Origin: J054 sp965221985
Lineage (GTDB): Bacteria > Pseudomonadota > Gammaproteobacteria > Steroidobacterales > GCA-2729495
Direction of reading: 5' to 3'
Length of the DNA: 64,000 nucleotides
Assembly: GCA_965221985.1 (NCBI GenBank)
Contig: OZ244928.1
Span: 2,666,001-2,730,000 of the forward strand
The position numbers and the translations under genes are program-made. Under the pieces are notes generated by a model. The model did no database searches and had not been told where the DNA came from. It worked only from the letters and a program-made list of their open reading frames with translations. This document shows, piece after piece, positions 62,402 through 64,000 of this stretch. The stretch's first letter is position 1. Each line of letters starts with the position of its first letter.

Positions 62402-62450
62402 ACCAGGGCCGGGAACCCGACCAGCAAATCCAAATATCGCGCTAAGCCCA

Positions 62451-62533
62451 GGTCTGGCAGACGGTTTCAGTGCGCAGGGAGTAAAGCGGACCGCAGGGAG
62501 CCATCCCGGAGCGCTGAAAGCGGCTGCCAGACC
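62451..62533. repeat. 83-bp hairpin repeat, copy 2
   Basis: Arms GGTCTGGCAG / CTGCCAGACC, perfect 10 bp; inner arm GCGCTGAAA pairs with TTTCAGTGC through a G-T match. First of four copies exactly 246 bp apart. Confidence 0.9.
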
Positions 62534-62696
62534 GAACTCCCGGGAAAATATCTTCAAGCACAGCAACAACCAGGCCTCAAAGTCTTAAGCACCAGGCTAC
62601 AAAACTAGTCGTCCACCAGCCCCCGATCAATCAACCAAGAAGCCGTCTCAACCCCCAACGGCTTAACCAGCAAATCCAAATTCCGCACTAAGCCAA

Positions 62697-62779
62697 GGTC
62701 TGGCAGACGGTTTCAGTGCGCAGGGAGTAAAGCGGACCGCAGGGAGCCATCCCGGAGCACTGAAAGCGGCTGCCAGACC
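62697..62779. repeat. 83-bp hairpin repeat, copy 3
   Basis: Same core; inner arm GCACTGAAA. The 163 bp up to copy 4 are nearly the same as those between copies 2 and 3. Confidence 0.9.
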
Positions 62780-62942
62780 GAACTCCCGGGAAAATATCTT
62801 CAAGCACAGCAACAACCAGGCCTCAAAGTCTTAAGCACCAGGCTACAAAACTAGTCGTCCACCAGCCCCCGATCAATCAACCAAGAAGCCGTCTCAACCC
62901 CCAACGGCTTAACCAGCAAATCCAAATTCCGCACTAAGCCAA

Positions 62943-63025
62943 GGTCTGGCAGACGGTTTCAGTGCGCAGGGAGTAAAGCGGACCGCAGGGAGCCATCCCG
63001 GAGCGCTGAAAGCGGCTGCCAGACC
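62943..63025. repeat. 83-bp hairpin repeat, copy 4
   Basis: Same core with inner arm GCGCTGAAA, as in copy 2. Followed by the same 163-bp spacer. Confidence 0.9.
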
Positions 63026-63188
63026 GAACTCCCGGGAAAATATCTTCAAGCACAGCAACAACCAGGCCTCAAAGTCTTAAGCACCAGGCTACAAAACTAG
63101 TCGTCCACCAGCCCCCGATCAATCAACCAAGAAGCCGTCTCAACCCCCAACGGCTTAACCAGCAAATCCAAATTCCGCACTAAGCCAA

Positions 63189-63271
63189 GGTCTGGCAGAC
63201 GGTTTCAGTGCGCAGGGAATAAAGCGGACCGCAGGGAGCCATCCCGGAGCACTGAAAGCGGCTGTCAGACC
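63189..63271. repeat. 83-bp hairpin repeat, copy 5
   Basis: Core with small changes (GGGAATAAAG; CTGTCAGACC). The spacer after it has diverged. Confidence 0.88.
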
Positions 63272-63396
63272 GAATTCCCGGGAAAACCTTCAAGTACGGC
63301 AACGACCAGTCTCCAAAGTTTTAAACACCACGCTAGAAAATCAGTCGCCCACCAACTACCGTTCAACCAGCTAACCCATGTACCGCGATAAGCCAA

Positions 63397-63479
63397 GGTC
63401 TGGCAGACGGTTTCAGTGCGCAGGGAGTAAAGCGGACCGCAGGGAGCCATCCCGGAGCACTGAAAGCGGCTGCCAGACC
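63397..63479. repeat. 83-bp hairpin repeat, copy 6
   Basis: Perfect core arms. It starts 208 bp after copy 5, since its preceding spacer is shorter and more diverged. It lies 34 bp from the transpeptidase gene end and could act as its transcript end. Confidence 0.88.
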
Positions 63480-63513
63480 GAACTCCAGGGAAAACCTTCA
63501 GGCACAAAACCGG

Positions 63514-64000
63514 CTACTGCAAATTCCTAACAGCAGCCCCGCGCCGCAACCCCCGAGCACGCCCAACGACCACCGGAACCCCCCGCTGCTCCCGATAAAC
63601 CGTCTCAGCCAACTCCCAATCAACGTCCGCAGCCCGCTCCGCCGTCGCTTGCACATAAAGCTGCGTCAGAGGCGTCAGACTATCCCCAGCCGGGTCGTCT
63701 TTATCCGACAAGGGAGCATGCACTTCAAGCAACAGTTCATCCCCGCTCCAACCCATCTTATAAGGCTGATTGATCAGCCGCACCGGTGTGTCCACCGACA
63801 CGGCCGGAAACAGCCATTCAATGTCTTCCGGATACATACGAATACAACCATGGGTAACCCGCATGCCGATACCCGCAGCTCGATTCGTGCCATGAATCAA
63901 ATAGCCAGGGATACTCAAACGCAAAGCGAAGTTGCCCAAAGGGTTATCCGGACCCGGCGGCACCACCCTCGGCAGCGGGCGGCCATCAGCAGCATGCTCG
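63514..64000 (-). CDS. L,D-transpeptidase (YkuD), 3' part
   Basis: The reading frame is open to the window edge, so the N-terminus is missing. The YkuD catalytic motif is present: IHGTNRAAGIGMRVTHGCIRMYPEDI, with the active Cys in THGCIRM and the His in HGT. It makes meso-DAP cross-links in peptidoglycan or anchors Lpp-type lipoproteins, and an Lpp-like gene lies 2 kb away. The C-terminal 60 residues after the catalytic domain are basic. Confidence 0.9.
   Translation of the reverse strand, partial: EHAADGRPLPRVVPPGPDNPLGNFALRLSIPGYLIHGTNRAAGIGMRVTHGCIRMYPEDIEWLFPAVSVDTPVRLINQPYKMGWSGDELLLEVHAPLSDKDDPAGDSLTPLTQLYVQATAERAADVDWELAETVYREQRGVPVVVGRARGLRRGAAVRNLQ

Noticed and set aside
61630..62588. 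Plus-strand frames containing DGFSAQG-KRTAGSHPG over the hairpin repeats
   Set aside because: The same peptide appears wherever the 83-bp repeat lies; it is the translation of a palindromic repeat, not a protein.
61644..63479. Possible CRISPR array
   Set aside because: Repeats are 83 bp, self-complementary and 246 bp apart with near-identical spacers; CRISPR repeats are shorter and spacers differ. No cas gene is present.

Overview
The window looks like the chromosome of a free-living, non-enteric gammaproteobacterium, possibly of the Xanthomonadales/Woeseiales type; I cannot name the species. The evidence is a housekeeping block in E. coli-like order (serS, rarA, lolA, ftsK, then trxB, aat, infA, clpA, clpS), a type II secretion operon, a lexA-imuA-imuB-dnaE2 mutagenesis cassette with classical gamma-type LexA boxes, and a protein with a VPLPA/PEP-CTERM-like sorting tail. 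There is no rRNA; one tRNA (Ser-UGA) is present.

Layout. 0-5 kb: small envelope and metabolic genes (DUF4198 protein, acetyltransferase, MipA/OmpV porin-like protein, glutathione transferase, two exported proteins) and a decayed IS91-like remnant at 5.24-5.43 kb. 5.7-12.6 kb: a four-gene operon of a YCF48-like propeller lipoprotein, an MMPL/RND transporter, a DUF1302 outer-membrane protein and a DUF1329 periplasmic protein, probably an envelope system for hydrophobic molecules, closed by a strong terminator. 12.6-18.8 kb: two paralogous exported short-chain dehydrogenases, a zincin lipoprotein, a PEP-CTERM-like protein, tRNA-Ser, a Bax-inhibitor-1 protein and several short dispersed repeats. 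18.8-33 kb: core genes. 33.3-39.4 kb: gspCDEF and a small acidic protein.

39.43-54.94 kb is an accessory island. A 25-bp exact direct repeat (30 bp with one mismatch) lies at both edges, and the right copy is the last codons of dnaE2, so the island probably entered at the 3' end of dnaE2. It has no recognisable integrase; an IS256-family element sits exactly at the left repeat. Inside are four near-identical fragments of one end of an IS91/ISCR-type element (copies A-D). All have the same orientation and the same outer terminus but different inner breakpoints. Each inner breakpoint abuts what reads as a C-terminal gene remnant (an Mrr-type nuclease, a 17-codon tail, a coiled-coil protein, a YD/Ig-like secreted protein), followed by cargo. 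The cargo between copies B and C is a compact candidate defence system: a MORC/MutL-like GHKL ATPase, a small partner, an HTH protein coupled to a C5-cytosine methyltransferase, a Vsr-type endonuclease and an XRE regulator.

54.9-60.9 kb: the SOS mutasome operon lexA-imuA-imuB-dnaE2 with two LexA boxes 1 bp apart. 61.1-64 kb: an Lpp-like lipoprotein, a HigBA-like toxin-antitoxin pair with a palindrome over its promoter, six copies of an 83-bp hairpin repeat (four of them spaced exactly 246 bp), and the 3' part of an L,D-transpeptidase gene that runs off the window.
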